Shown in pieces: positions 1 to 10,559 of a stretch of 64,000 nt of DNA (the first letter of the stretch is position 1; every line of letters starts with the position of its first letter). This DNA is from Euglena gracilis. Taxonomy: Eukaryota; Euglenida; Euglenophyceae; Euglenales. The notes below the pieces were generated by a model. The model was given only the letters and a program-made list of their open reading frames with translations. It was not told the DNA's origin and searched no databases. The translations under genes were made by a program, and so were the position numbers. The stretch covers positions 26,095,069 to 26,159,068 of the forward strand of contig CP154955.1 of assembly GCA_039621445.1 (NCBI GenBank), read 5' to 3'.

Positions 1-399
1 ATTTCCCCAATTTCAAGTGGAAACGCCAAAACTTTTGGAAGCACCACAAAATTTGCAAGTTGTGCCTTTGCAAAGTGGAGGGGAGGTTGCGATTTGTCAG
101 CACGCACACATATTTCAGCAATCCCAACCAAAGATCCTTGGGGGTGGTGGTGATTTCCCCCCCTTTGACGGTGTTCAAATTTTGGCAGCCCCATTGCAAG
201 TTTTGGAAGGGCAAACTTTTCCCGCTCTCATGGAAAATCCTCAATCCTGTGGGTTGGAGCGGTGTGGAGTCCCCCCAAAGATTGAATTTTCCCCGATTCC
301 CCCCCAAGAAACGGGCGGGGGGGATGATCATTCTCAATTTTTGGAAAGCGGGAAGCCCATGCATGAGAGCCCCCCGGCTGAAAATTCACAAGTCCCCCC

Positions 400-3036
400 C
401 CAGCAAATGGAGGAGGAGGGGGGGATGCGGATCCTTGGGACGGTTGGTGGCAAAGTATTGAAGAAAGACTAAATTTTCTAGAGGGAAGGCAAGAAACCGT
501 CTCAGGAGTTCTAAATCAACATGTGGAGTTGGTCAGAAATGAAAGAAAGCTTTACGAAAAGTTTTTTGATCAAATTTCTGGGAAATTTCAAAGTTTTGAG
601 GAACAAATGGAGGTGGTTTTGGGTCAGATAGCAGCAATGGAGGTGGTCATTGACGAAAAAATGCGGGTGGAATCACCAGAAAAGAAAATGGACTTTGCCC
701 CCCGCATTCAAAACTTGGAAAGCTCACTTGAGCACCAAGATCAGATTTTGGCACAAATTCACCAAAAAAATTTTCGTGATGAAAATGAGAAACGGCAAGA
801 ACTTTTTGGAGTGAAACGACAAGTTTTGAGTTTGGGAAACGCAAGTCAAAAGGCCTTTGGTTCCATTTTGTCCAGGGTTGAAGATTTTCAGAAAGGCGTT
901 TCCGCTCAAATTTTGGGACTTGAGCAAAAAATTGCGCGGTTGGAAAATCAGGGTGTGAATGAACAGGTTTTCGCCCAAGGTTTTGGAGTGGGGGGCCCAT
1001 GTGGACAAGCCTCCCCCCCTCCCAAGCCATGAATTTGGATGGTCCATGGGGGCAAAATCCAAACACACCACCAATGGGGAGGGAGACCCCCAACCCCGGC
1101 ACCGCCGCTCTCGCGGTGTCCGGGGGCCCTTTTCCCCCGACCGCTGTGGTGGCGGTGCGGGAGGCCCCAACAGGATCGGAAAGGTCAACAACGACGGCAA
1201 CCCCAAGCACAAGCTATGGGTTGGGTTTTGGCTTTTTGGGTAGGAGGGAACTTTGACCACCCAAGCAGGCGGAGACCGATACCCTCTCAATCCCCTCTCG
1301 AGAGGTGAGTGGGTTGGTTTTCGAAAATTTTCAAACATCCCCCCCGTCGCTCCCTACTCGGGCAACCTAGGCCCAGAGGTAGTGGGAGCGACTTTTTCGG
1401 GCAACGGTGTTGGGGTGGCGGTCTTGCCCAAAGGGGAGGAGCACCATAAGGTGGTCTCCACCCCCTGTTGGCAAAGCCACACCCTACACGTTCCCGTGAC
1501 CCAACCCCCATCAGTTTCTCCCCCCCTCGCTCAGAATTCGGTTTCCCACGGTCCCGCACAAGTGGGTCCCCCCGGTGTTCAAGCACCCCCCGTACAGGAG
1601 GTACCCCCTTCATGCACCCCCCCCACCATCAACGTGTTGGGCTTTCCCGTCGAATCAACCCAAAAAGGTCCGACCGTTGTTGCTCCGGTGCAAATTTTAC
1701 CCATTGGGGTGGGGGCGGGGATGGGGGGGGGAGGAGGCGCCCATTTTGGAGGCCAAAATCCAATTTTCGTTGGATCTCCCTTGAGTGCCATGGTTGCAAA
1801 AGAGGCAAAACTCAAGATTTTTTCTGGCCACGCCGAAGATTGGCCTGATTTTCGCTTCCGTTGGAAAGAATATGTGCAAAGACTTTCTAGAGGTCCAACC
1901 GACGACCAAGACCTCTTTTCACTTTTGATTTCCTCCATAAATGAAACCGATGGAGACCGTTTGAGGCTCCTAAGGGGGACGGGAATGATCACAAATTTTC
2001 AACAAGCTTGGGATTTGTTGGAAAAAGAAAATTTAAGTGGGGCAGGAAATTGTGCAAGGCAAAAATTTGAAGAAATTCGCCGAAGTACAAAAACGACCTC
2101 ACTAGGGAGGATTGGAAATGTTTTGAGACAGATTTTCTCATGTTGAGAAATTTTGCAAAAGATGTGACCGACGCCGACGCGTATCGGGTTCTAAGACGGG
2201 AAATTCCCAGATTCTACAACGAGAAAATTGTCAGGGAACAAGAACGGGGAAGTGATTTTTTTAACGTGGTGGAGGTAAGAAATTTGCCCTTGGTGGATCC
2301 CCACCAAGTGCAAGGAATTTTGGTGAGTGCATTGGAGGGAGCCACGTTAAATTTTGTCTCCGTGGTGTTTTTGGGGACGCATTTTGAGGTGACGGTTGGG
2401 TCGGCAAGGGAGAAAAACTTGCTTCTTTCACTCAATGGACGAAATTTGTCAAACGGGCAAAAATTGCAAGTTTCCCCCAAAGGATTTCAACTACCCCCCA
2501 CGGAAATCATGGGAATGATGCACAAATGGCTCACGCAAAAGGAGCAAGCCGTTGAATTTAAGCGGCGTGGTTCCCCCCCGGAACGGAATCAAACCCCCCA
2601 ATGGATGAGGGTGACAGAAGTTTCCACGGGAACGGAAAATGAGAATGTTTCTCAAAATTCTCAAACGAGAAAGGAGGGGGGGGACGCATCAAAAATTTTG
2701 AATCCCCCCGTTTCCATTCAAAAAGTGGAAGAAGCACCACTCCCTACCCCCACCCCCACAACAAAAAGCAATGAAGGTGTAATCAGAGCACCGTGCGAAC
2801 GTTGTGGTAAGATGGGGCATATTGCCGCTAAGTGTTGGGCAAAATTTCTGGATGCAAATCAAGGACCCCCCGCACGAAATTTTGGGCCCCAAGCCCAAGG
2901 GGGGGGAGGACGCGGCAAGGGGGGTAATAAAGGCAATCTTGGAGGAAAGGGTTGGCAGAATTTCAAGGGCCAAGGAAAGGGTGGTGGCAATGGAGGAAAA
3001 GGAAAAGGGGCAAAGGGTGGGTCCCCCTCGTGTTAG
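400..3036 (+). pseudogene. gag: Gag polyprotein region (coiled-coil N part, capsid-like part, CCHC nucleocapsid), frameshifted
   Basis: Four consecutive open segments in changing frames make up Gag. The first (about 430-1030) is rich in charged residues with leucine/isoleucine spacing suggestive of coiled coil. The second (1253-2146) has a capsid-like patch, AKLKIFSGHAEDWPDFRFRW, of the kind found at the start of Gag capsids. The third (2140-3036) ends in a zinc knuckle with C-x2-C-x4-H-x4-C spacing (CERCGKMGHIAAKC, about 2790-2835) followed by a Gly/Lys-rich basic tail likely to bind RNA. Pro- and Ser-rich linkers are encoded by C-tracts. Segments are joined by apparent frameshifts near 420, 960-1250 and 2100-2140. 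The terminal TAG at 3034-3036 is in frame with the downstream methyltransferase segment. The true Gag start may precede the window. Confidence 0.8.
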
Positions 3037-3073
3037 GGGGGCCGGGAGTGCCTAAGGGGCGGCACTCCTGGCC
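3034..3073 (+). promoter_or_regulatory. Candidate Gag-Pol stop-codon readthrough signal: UAG plus stem-loop
   Basis: The Gag TAG (3034-3036) is followed after three bases by a 13-bp inverted repeat, 3040-3052 paired with 3061-3073, containing one G.U pair and an 8-base loop (3053-3060). The frame stays open from the TAG through the hairpin into the methyltransferase segment at 3076 with no further stop. An UAG followed by RNA structure is the known arrangement of readthrough retroviruses such as the gammaretroviruses. Their structure usually starts about 8 bases after the stop, so the short spacer is a caveat. Confidence 0.55.
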
Positions 3074-3075
3074 AA

Positions 3076-3850
3076 GTGCCCCCCACGCAAAATTTGTCGC
3101 AGAAACAGTTTGCGCTACCGTCAAACATTTCCATGGAAAAAGTCAAACAATTTTTGTCATACAAGAAGCCAAAGGCTTTGGACTTATTTTCAGGAACAAA
3201 ATCTGTTGCAAAAACGCTTGAGAAATGTGGGTTTGAGGTTTTGACACTAGATGTGAACCCCCGTGCAAAGCCCCACATTTTGGCCGACATTTTGACATGG
3301 CCTTTGGAAAAATTTCTCAAAAAATGGGACGTGGACTTGATTTTCGCATCCGTGCCTTGTACGGAATATAGGCAAAGTCTCACCACACGTGAAAGGAATT
3401 TGGAGTATGCCGATTCTCTTGCAAAAAGGACACTTTCCATCATCAATTTTCTACAACCCCCCCCAATGGTACATTGAAAATCCCCGAAACGGCCTTTTGA
3501 AGGACCGTGAATTTTATGGAAGGGCGGAATTTTTTGTATGTTGATTATTGCCAATTTAGCCCTTGGGGCTACAAAAAGCCCAGCCGTATTTGGCGAACGG
3601 TGGAGGGGTTGCAAAACCGTTTGTGTCCGGGTTTTTGGTGTGAGTTCACCATCCCCGGTACCAAAAGACACATTCACCGTTTGGGTGGAAACAATTATGG
3701 AGTGACTCTCAATCAAAAATATCGAGTCCCTGAAAATTTGGTCAAACTTTTGATGCAAGGGAAACGGTTGGAGGAGAGGCATATTCCAAAGGGGGAGGGT
3801 TCGGTGTTAACCCCCCAGGGTACCCCCTCACTAACGACCAATGACCGACC
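3076..3850 (+). pseudogene. DNA (cytosine-5) methyltransferase-like domain at the N-terminus of Pol, two frameshifts
   Basis: Directly after the readthrough stop lies a Rossmann-type methyltransferase signature. It has an AdoMet-binding motif I (ALDLFSGTKSVAKTL), an acidic motif II (LTLDVNP), a Pro-Cys catalytic motif IV (FASVPCTEYR), an ENP motif VI (WYIENPRNGLL), a later YCQFSPWGYKKPSRIW motif and a C-terminal RVPENLV motif. Motif order and the PC/ENP pair match C5-cytosine methyltransferases; the short size (about 240 residues) and lack of an obvious large target-recognition domain resemble the compact phage or giant-virus-type proteins. The reading frame shifts at the C-run 3456-3463 and again near 3530-3540, but motifs on both sides are intact, so breakage is recent or artefactual. 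Capture of DNA methyltransferases by retrotransposons has been reported in dinoflagellates and charophytes; whether this is the same lineage cannot be told here. Confidence 0.75.
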
Positions 3851-4540
3851 AGAGTTGTACATGCACAAAAAAGAAATTGTTTTGGACCCTAAGCAACTTA
3901 AAACGGTGAAACTTTCAGAATTGGGTCAATTAACCAAAAAATCAGGTCGAACACAATTGGTGATGGCGGTTCATGTTACGGCACCCGATGGTTCACACAA
4001 AACTTTGAAGGCTTTGGCTGACACGGGTGCCCAAACAAATTTGGTGAGGTTGGGACTTTTTGAAAAATTGATGGTCCCCGCAAAAGAACCTTTGAGGTTG
4101 GTCACCGTGAAAGGCGATTCCCTGCCGGGTGGGGAGCATGAGTTGGAGCTAAAATTGAAATTTTTGGCACAAAAAAGGGGACTACGGAAAATACCCCCCT
4201 GGAATTTTGTGGAATTTTCCACGAGGCAGAAATTCACGTTGACCTGATTTTGGGGTTTCCATGGATGTGGAAAAATAAATTGGGAGTGTTGCCCCACGAA
4301 AATGGACTTTTTGCTGACAACGACGGAGTACGGTACATACGGAGTTGGCCTTTGAAGGAAATTGACGTTGCTCATTTTTTGATTGAAGAGGAACCTGAGG
4401 GGAGGGTTGAAACGGATATCATAGACACTACCCCCCGGTTCAAAAGCGAAAGATTTTCCCAGAAAAATTCACGAAAGGTGAAGAAAGAAGGTTTTGTGCA
4501 AAACTCTTCCCCCCGTTCAAAGAAAGGGAAGAAAAAATAG
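3851..4540 (+). pseudogene. pro: Retropepsin-like aspartic protease region of Pol
   Basis: The segment continues the frame entered at about 3540 and contains the active-site motif LADTGAQTNLV (around 4014-4046), the Asp-Thr-Gly of a retroviral-type protease. After a one-base shift near the A/G run at 4170-4180 the C-terminal retropepsin signature appears as DLILGFPWM (about 4241-4267). A charged linker then runs to an in-frame TAG at 4538-4540. The next domain (RT) resumes in exactly the same frame after this TAG, so it is a nonsense change rather than a natural gene end. The protease would process the Gag-Pol precursor inside virus-like particles. Confidence 0.75.
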
Positions 4541-6440
4541 GTTCGACGGCCTATCGACGAAAATTTTCAGCTTGCCGATTTTCCCCAAGGCACAAAATCC
4601 GACTTCTTTGATTCACGACCCGAAATTTCAGTTGGGCAAGTGTGGGAGGTGGAAAAATTTCAGTTTCACGTTCCAAGTTTTGTTGGAGAGAAAAACGAGG
4701 AACTAAATGAGGAGGAATTAATGGAGGTGTGTGAACGGTTAAGGGAATCGGTTGAAGGTGGAACTAACGAAATCGGGATACTTTCCACTCACTCGGAGCC
4801 GAGTGAGTGGGGGGAGTTCCAACCTTTGGTCGATGAGTTGCGGCAAAAAAATTTTGAGGATTACAAAGATTTGGTTTTTGGTGATGAGGTGAAGCCCAAC
4901 CCCCCCGTGAGAGGACCGCATTGTGAGGCCCGTATTTTTTTGAAGCCGGGCGCTCAACCGAAAAAGCAAAGACCAATGCAACTCATGGGTGAAAGGTTGG
5001 ATGCAATGAAGGCAATAACCACGGAATGGTTAAGGCAAGGCAAGGTGGAGCCTTGTGAGGGTCCATGGGGTATGCCCTCGTTTCCCGTGAAAAAAGCGCA
5101 TGTACCCCCCACAGCCCCCTTGCACAAAAAATGGAGGGGGGTGGTCGATGCCCGCTACAGGAATTCACAATGCATGGATGATGCATACCCTTTACCCCGG
5201 GTGGAGGAGCCTTTGATTCGCCAAGGCAAAAAACAAATTTTTTCAACAATCGATTGGGTAGATGCTTTTCATCAAATCCCCCTCCACCCCGATTCAAGGC
5301 AAATTACCGCCACCTACACCCCCCAAAGAACGGTGCAATGGAAGGTGGTTGTAATGGGTTGGAAAAACGGTGTGCAATATTGTCAAAGGAATTTGGAAGC
5401 GACACTTGCCCCCGCACGAGAAATCGCCGATGGCTATATCGACGATATTCTCATTGGTACCCCCCAAGAAAATTTGGGTACGGAAAAACTTTTGAGAAGG
5501 CACGATTCTGAAATTCGCACCATTTTGGACTTACTTCGTGAAAAACAATGGGTAGCCAGATTTTCGAAGTGCAAATTTTTCCAAAAGGAGGTTGAGTTTT
5601 TGGGCCATATTTTGAAAGACGGCCTAAGGAAACCTTCCCCCGGCAAATTGTTGGCCGTGGAAAAATGGGAGCTACCCCAAACAATTACCGGTCTTCGTGC
5701 ATTTTGTGGTTTTGCCAACCAGTATTCTTCCTACATTGAAAAATTTTCAGAGTTGGCAGCCCCCCTCCAAGACAAACTTCGGGTTGGTCGTGCGGAGGGC
5801 AAGGCCGGTTCCAAAGTCCCGGTGAAGTGGGACGATGAAAGTAGGAAATCTTTTGAGGAAACAAAAAAGGCGTTGGTTAAGGGATTGTCGTTACAAGTTG
5901 TCGACCCCGACCGACCTTTTATTTTGAAGGTGGATGCATCGGGTAGGTCCATGGGTGCGGTGTTGGAACAACTTCCTGTAGGTGAGGTGGAATTTAGTAA
6001 GGAAAAGGCCATGGAAGGGAAAACGGTTCCCGTGGCATTCATGTCACGGAAATTGACCCCTTCCCAAGAAAAAACCTGGGACATTAGGGATAAGGAGGCA
6101 TACGCGGTCGTATCCGCCCTTCAAAAATGGGCAGGGTGGATAGGCCTACAACCAGTCCTCGTTTTGAAGGACCACAAGGCCCTTGAGTCTTGGGTCACCG
6201 AGACTCTTGCGGACCCGGCGGGACCGTCGAGCCGAAGGGCACGGTGGCACCAAAAACTCAGCAAATTTTTGCTAAACGTAGCGTATGTACCCGGTAAGCA
6301 ACACCTACCCGCAGATTGTATGACAAGGTGGGCTTACCCCGCATCACAAAGTTTTGCGGATGTTTCATGGCATGGGTCGGAGGAGGATGAAAGGAAAATG
6401 CCTGAAATTTTGGAAAACGAGAAAAAATGGAAAGAGCTTG
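4541..6440 (+). CDS. Reverse transcriptase and RNase H domains of Pol (Ty3/gypsy)
   Basis: This is the longest open frame of the element; it runs open to 6655, with true coding leaving the frame near 6425. RT fingers/palm motifs are visible in order: a priming-strand region after KPGAQPKKQRP, WRGVVDARYRN, motif A around STIDWVDAFHQIPLHP, VVMGWKNG, and the catalytic YIDD box at about 5434-5445. Thumb motifs VEFLGHILKDGLRKP and RAFCGFANQYSSYI follow, as in Ty3/gypsy. RNase H begins at FILKVDASGRSMGAVLEQ (first catalytic Asp), has a central Glu in WDIRDKEAYAVV and LVLKDHKALESW, and ends with HLPADCMTR. All catalytic residues are present, so this part could be functional. The frame is lost at the A-run 6421-6426. 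Confidence 0.92.
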
Positions 6441-7782
6441 CATGGTTGTTCGCTTGCACAAAAACGGTGAAGTTGTTGATTTTGATTTTTCAAGGCAGAT
6501 TTCGGTGTTGGAAAAAATGGTCTCCCCTGTGGATGTCATGGGCAATGAAGTGGAGGAAGGGGGGGAGACGGAAAACTTTCCCGGGCAGCATTTTCCCCTT
6601 GATGGCCCAGAAAATCAAGGGGGGGAGGACGAAAATTTGTCCAAGAGACCTGTGATGCACCGGGATTGGTCCACTTTGTATGCACGGTGTGCGTATTTTA
6701 AGGATATTTGGGAGGAGGTACACAAACCGCATTCGGAAAATTGGCCTGAAAATTTTCAAATTTTGGACAACCGGCTATTTTTCCAAGGACTTTTGTGTGT
6801 ACCCCCCGGTGTGACCGGACCTTTTGTCCGGGAGTACCACGCCCACGTGGGACATGTGGGCGTGGAACGTTTATGGTTGGAAATGACAAAGCACTTTCAT
6901 TTTTCACCTTTGGTGGGGGCAAAGGAAATCACTTTGTGGGTTTCTAAAATGTGCGAAATTTGTCAAGCGCACAGCCCCCCACGTTTTTCTTTGAAGGGGC
7001 CTTTGCGTCCCACCATCATACCACCATTTTTGGGGTCAAGTGTTTCGATCGACCTCTTTAACATGCCCCGTGTAAAATTTGACGGGAAAGAATTTGATTG
7101 CATGGCGGTTTGTGTGGATCTCCTAAGCGGTTGGACAATAGTAACACCCCATAGGAGAAAAGGGTGTACGGCTAAGGCGGTGGCCAAGGAAATGTTTAAT
7201 CGGTGGTTGGATTTATTTGGCTTGCCAACGGTCATCACGAGTGACCAAGGACCCCAATTTTCAGGGGCATGGTGGCTCACGATGTGCGGTTGCATGGGGA
7301 TACGAAGCGCAAAGGCGCAAGCGTATCACCATCAAGCCAACGGTAGGGCGGAAGTGCAAGTAAAGGAATTTAAAACATGGCTTCGGAAAGTTTGCGACGA
7401 GATGGACACAAATTGGGTTGAAATTTTGCCATTGGTGAGGAGGAAATTTCATAACATCCCTGGGCCAAGTGGCTTATCCCCCTATGAAATTGTTTTTGGA
7501 CGAAACATGCCATTGGCCGGTTTTCCTCTTCCCATTCCCCGCGAAGCGGAGGAAGCTTCAGATTGTTTCAAAAGAATGTCCGAGTTGGATTCAAAAATTG
7601 CTGAAAAATTGAACGCCCTTCATTTACAACGTTTTGAGGCTTTGAACTCTCAAAGAGCCGAAAAACCAATTTTGGACATTGGGCAGAAAGTTTGGTATTT
7701 GCGTCCATCCAATTTGCAAGCAAACTTGAAAAGCCGTTGGTTGGGTCCTTGTGAGGTTAAACGACGTTTGGGTCAAGGTTAA
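6427..7782 (+). CDS. Integrase domain of Pol (zinc finger and DDE core)
   Basis: Integrase follows RNase H after a one-base shift. The N-terminal HHCC zinc finger is seen as HAHVGHVGVERLW with a later CEIC pair (about 6840-6965). The catalytic core carries Asp in SSVSIDLFNMP, Asp in VITSDQGPQFSG and Glu in NGRAEVQVKEFKTW (about 7049, 7241 and 7349), giving the D,D-35,E triad spacing. The frame is closed by TAA at 7780-7782, but the same frame continues open afterwards with typical C-terminal sequence, so the TAA is probably a point mutation. The enzyme inserts the element cDNA into chromosomes. Confidence 0.9.
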   Translation: MERACMVVRLHKNGEVVDFDFSRQISVLEKMVSPVDVMGNEVEEGGETENFPGQHFPLDGPENQGGEDENLSKRPVMHRDWSTLYARCAYFKDIWEEVHKPHSENWPENFQILDNRLFFQGLLCVPPGVTGPFVREYHAHVGHVGVERLWLEMTKHFHFSPLVGAKEITLWVSKMCEICQAHSPPRFSLKGPLRPTIIPPFLGSSVSIDLFNMPRVKFDGKEFDCMAVCVDLLSGWTIVTPHRRKGCTAKAVAKEMFNRWLDLFGLPTVITSDQGPQFSGAWWLTMCGCMGIRSAKAQAYHHQANGRAEVQVKEFKTWLRKVCDEMDTNWVEILPLVRRKFHNIPGPSGLSPYEIVFGRNMPLAGFPLPIPREAEEASDCFKRMSELDSKIAEKLNALHLQRFEALNSQRAEKPILDIGQKVWYLRPSNLQANLKSRWLGPCEVKRRLGQG

Positions 7783-8141
7783 TACCAGATTGAGGTGAAA
7801 CCTGGTGTAACGCAAAGCGTGCACATCACACAATTGAAATTGCACGCGGAAGACAAATTTGTTGGAGAACCCCTACCATTGAATTTTTACCAAAGCGAAA
7901 CCGAGGATGTGGAAGCTACCCCCGGAGAATATGTTGTGGAAAAAATTATTTTACATAGAAGGTCCAAATGGACAATGTTGTGAAATGGAAGGGTTGGGAT
8001 GAACCGGATAACACTTGGGAACCCATCGGGCATTTTTTCCATCGTTACGCCCGAGAATTTTTTGTTTACGCCGAGGAGGCAAATTTGAAAATCGACCTCA
8101 TGGCGTATTTCAAAAAGAGAATTCGGGAGGGTTCCGTGTGA
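7783..8141 (+). pseudogene. Integrase C-terminus with chromodomain (nonsense plus frameshift)
   Basis: After the TAA at 7780 the frame continues with integrase tail sequence (VHITQLKLHAEDKF), then EYVVEKIILHRRSK. A one-base shift near 7960 switches to a frame reading VVKWKGWDEPDNTWEPIGHF and ending at TGA 8139-8141. The aromatic-rich WKGW...NTWEP core is the classical chromodomain signature, which recognises methylated histone H3 tails and biases chromovirus insertion toward heterochromatin. Two lesions separate this domain from the main integrase frame in this copy. Confidence 0.85.
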
Positions 8142-9051
8142 GATCAAGGGGTTTTCTCTGTTTTTTTCAGTTTTTGCCCACAAGTGCGCACAAGTTTCGT
8201 GGGGAATCGGTCCCGCGGTTTGCGGGGTCGCTTTCTTTTTAGTTCTTTTGATTTTTGGTGCTCGGCTGCAGCGGGTAACAGATCGAGAGACACACGAACA
8301 CACAAAACATTCAAGGTTAATTTGGAAGGATAATGAGGTGGAACTGACAAAAAACCGGTTCTTTCAAAAAAGCGTTGATTCAAAAAAAGTCGACTTACAA
8401 AAAACGCGATCTCAAAAAAGTTGGAGAGTTCCCTAAGAATGACAAAAAAATCCGCAAAAAAAGAAAAGATCCAAAAATCAGATTTGGGCGTTGTGGATGG
8501 TCCTTGTCGAGGCTTGCCGTGCAACTTTCGAGTTGCGACGCAACCCTAGGCAAGACCGTGCGTGACACGACCTACCAAGTTACGCCCCCCCCTCTCTTCT
8601 TTGTTTGACACCCGGCACATTAACAACACACGACTTACACATACACGCGCGGCACTCCATCGAGTGGTTCAAAACGGAGGCGGGATGGAACTGGACCATC
8701 GTCACCGAAATTTGGTGGAGGGGACCGACCACAGCCGTTGCGGGGGTGGTACGGGGCCTCTAAAGCCCTTCCCCCCGTGGGTGATGCGTCGTGCGGCGGC
8801 CGCACCTATGATGCGCCGTGACCTCCCGTTGCACCGTTGCACGTTGCCGCCCCGTTGCGACCTTCGGGGGTGAGCGAGCCCCTAGGGCCGCCCACCCCCC
8901 CTCGATCGCTATGCCTGAACGTTACGCATTCTGACCATCCGCTACACAAACCACGGGTGAAAGTGCCCCCCCCAATTTGTCTCTTTCGTGCGGACCCCTC
9001 ATTTTACTTTCGTTTTTTAAAATCTCCCCGAGATTTCTCTAAGTGGGGGAG
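8142..9051 (+). other. Retrotransposon 3' untranslated region ending in a polypurine tract
   Basis: No open frame of note follows the chromodomain stop. The stretch ends with a purine-rich AAGTGGGGGAG (9041-9051) immediately before TGTTAAGG, the layout of a polypurine tract priming plus-strand DNA synthesis next to the 3' LTR. About 900 bases of untranslated sequence is long for this class and could hide a degraded extra gene; I recognise none. Confidence 0.6.
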
Positions 9052-9567
9052 TGTTAAGGGGTCCTTACCCAACAATTTGACCTAAATGGGCCTTGGGGCT
9101 TGGAAAATCACTGAAATTCCCATTTTTGGATTTCAGTCGAATTAAAAGTTCGGAAAAGGTTCTTTGGGTAGGCCTTTGAAGCCTGAACCCCTATTTTGGC
9201 CTTTCCGGCCTTAACTGGCGAAATTTTCCTGGAGAAGTGGGCCGAATTTTTTCGGTCAGTAGGAACAGAGCAAATTCCTAGTTAAGCTTAGCCCCAAATC
9301 GAACCCCCCAATTTCAAACCACATCTCACACACAGTGTTCTTTGTCCATACAATGTACTGGTGAAGACTACAAAAAAAAATCAATTGTTTGTGCTTTGAA
9401 AGACCTGATTTTGATAAAAAATCAATTTCAAGGTGGATTTTGAAAGGCTCAAGAGCCAAAAAAATAAAGATTTGAATACATTGAATTCGAAGGCCGGCGG
9501 CCCCCTCAAAAAACAGCCAAGGCCGAAGGATCCGAGAAAATACGAACCAAAGAAAGGGTTTTCAACA
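9052..9567 (+). repeat. Probable 3' LTR
   Basis: It starts TGTTAAGG directly after the purine tract and can be closed at TTTTCAACA (9567), giving TG...CA ends with a short imperfect terminal inverted repeat. A possible polyadenylation signal, AAAATAAAG, lies near 9460-9470. The 5' LTR is outside the window, so the 3' boundary cannot be confirmed by comparison. Confidence 0.5.
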
Positions 9568-10542
9568 TTGCACCCCTGGTGCCCCTAGGGATTGAGCATT
9601 CTGCAAGGGCTCCTGGGGGGGTGTGCATGCTCTGCTCGCAGGCTCTCTAATCCTCCACTTTGTGATTGGTGTTGTCATATGGCGTACCATAGGGCCCCTT
9701 TTTCGGTCTCCCCCTTGTTTTGACTTGCCCCTGCCATGGGCATTGAAGAAGAAAAGTGAGGGGGGGTTGCCCCCTTGTCCTCCACTGCCCCTTTGGGGGC
9801 ATCCTCCTGGGGCTGCCACAATTGATTTGTATAAGGTTTGCACCTTAGCTTCTGGGGGGCCATTTCTGGGCCACCCCTTTGGCCTTGCCCCATGGCCTTG
9901 TTGACGCATTTGGCCTCCCTCGCCCGATAAATTCTGGCCTCCATGGCCTTGTGAAAACTGGCCGCCATGGCCTTGCACTTGTTGGCCGCCATGGCCGTGC
10001 AATTTAAATTGAACAAACTTCTGGTCCATATGTGACCTTTGTCTCCATCTCCACTGCAAATCTGGGGGGGCTGCTGTGCCCCCCCCCCCTTCTTCCCCTT
10101 GAGAGGGGTTGTTGTGTTAGAAAAAATGGGGGGGTTTTGACAGACCTTTTCTTCCCCTTCCTGTGGGGAGATGCTTGTGGAATTGGCCTCCATGGCCACC
10201 ACCTTGTCCTCGATTCCATCTTCCCCACTTTTGACTCTGGAATCCTTTGGGTTTCTTCACTCCCATCTGGCTTGACTTTGGGACCCCAATGCCAAAGTGT
10301 TGCTGCCCGTATTGGGCTGTGGGTTCCTTCCTCGTTCTGGTCTGTCTGACCACTGTGGTCCACAGTCCGTGGCCGTCACTAGGTGGGGGTTTTTTCTGGG
10401 AAATTGTTGAAGGGAAATTTTTGGGGGACGGCCACGGTTCGCCAAGTTTTGTCCGCACTTCCAGGTTCTCAAGCTGCTGCGGCGGCTGCTGCTCCAGGTA
10501 GTTCACGTCGAGTTTTTGATTCCAATGTCTTCTCCACTGCAT
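9562..10542 (-). CDS. Low-complexity Gly/His/Gln-rich coding region, function unknown
   Basis: Two long minus-strand open frames (10542-10117 and 10059-9562) share composition: repeats of the type GHGGQ (for example HGHGGQQVQGHGGQFSQGHG), many Arg/Lys, Pro-Pro runs and GRG motifs. Two frames separated by a short C-rich gap (about 10060-10117) suggest two exons or a homopolymer frameshift. The composition resembles RNA-binding or condensate-forming proteins, or a nucleocapsid tail, but there is no recognisable folded domain. The 3' LTR of the retrotransposon abuts its 3' end. It could also be part of another degraded Gag. Confidence 0.35.
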
Positions 10543-10559
10543 TGTTCATTGAAGTGAGA

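Larger units (their letters stand above)
1..9567 (+). mobile_element. Ty3/gypsy chromovirus LTR retrotransposon, 5' end cut off, frame-broken
   Basis: Domain order is Gag with CCHC zinc knuckle, methyltransferase-like domain, retropepsin, reverse transcriptase, RNase H, integrase, chromodomain, then a long untranslated stretch, a purine tract (9041-9051) and a TG-starting probable LTR. RT-RNaseH-integrase order with a terminal chromodomain defines the chromovirus branch of Ty3/gypsy. The 5' LTR and primer-binding site lie outside the window. The coding sequence is nearly continuous but broken by about 8 single-base shifts or stops, mostly at homopolymers (around 420, 960-1250, 2100-2140, 3456-3463, 3530-3540, 4170-4180, 6421-6426, 7960) plus TAG at 4538 and TAA at 7780. 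These fit either a young decayed copy or homopolymer errors in the assembly. Confidence 0.93.

Noticed and set aside
647-1338. Minus-strand genes overlapping gag
   Set aside because: Shadow frames of the retrotransposon coding strand, without domain similarity.
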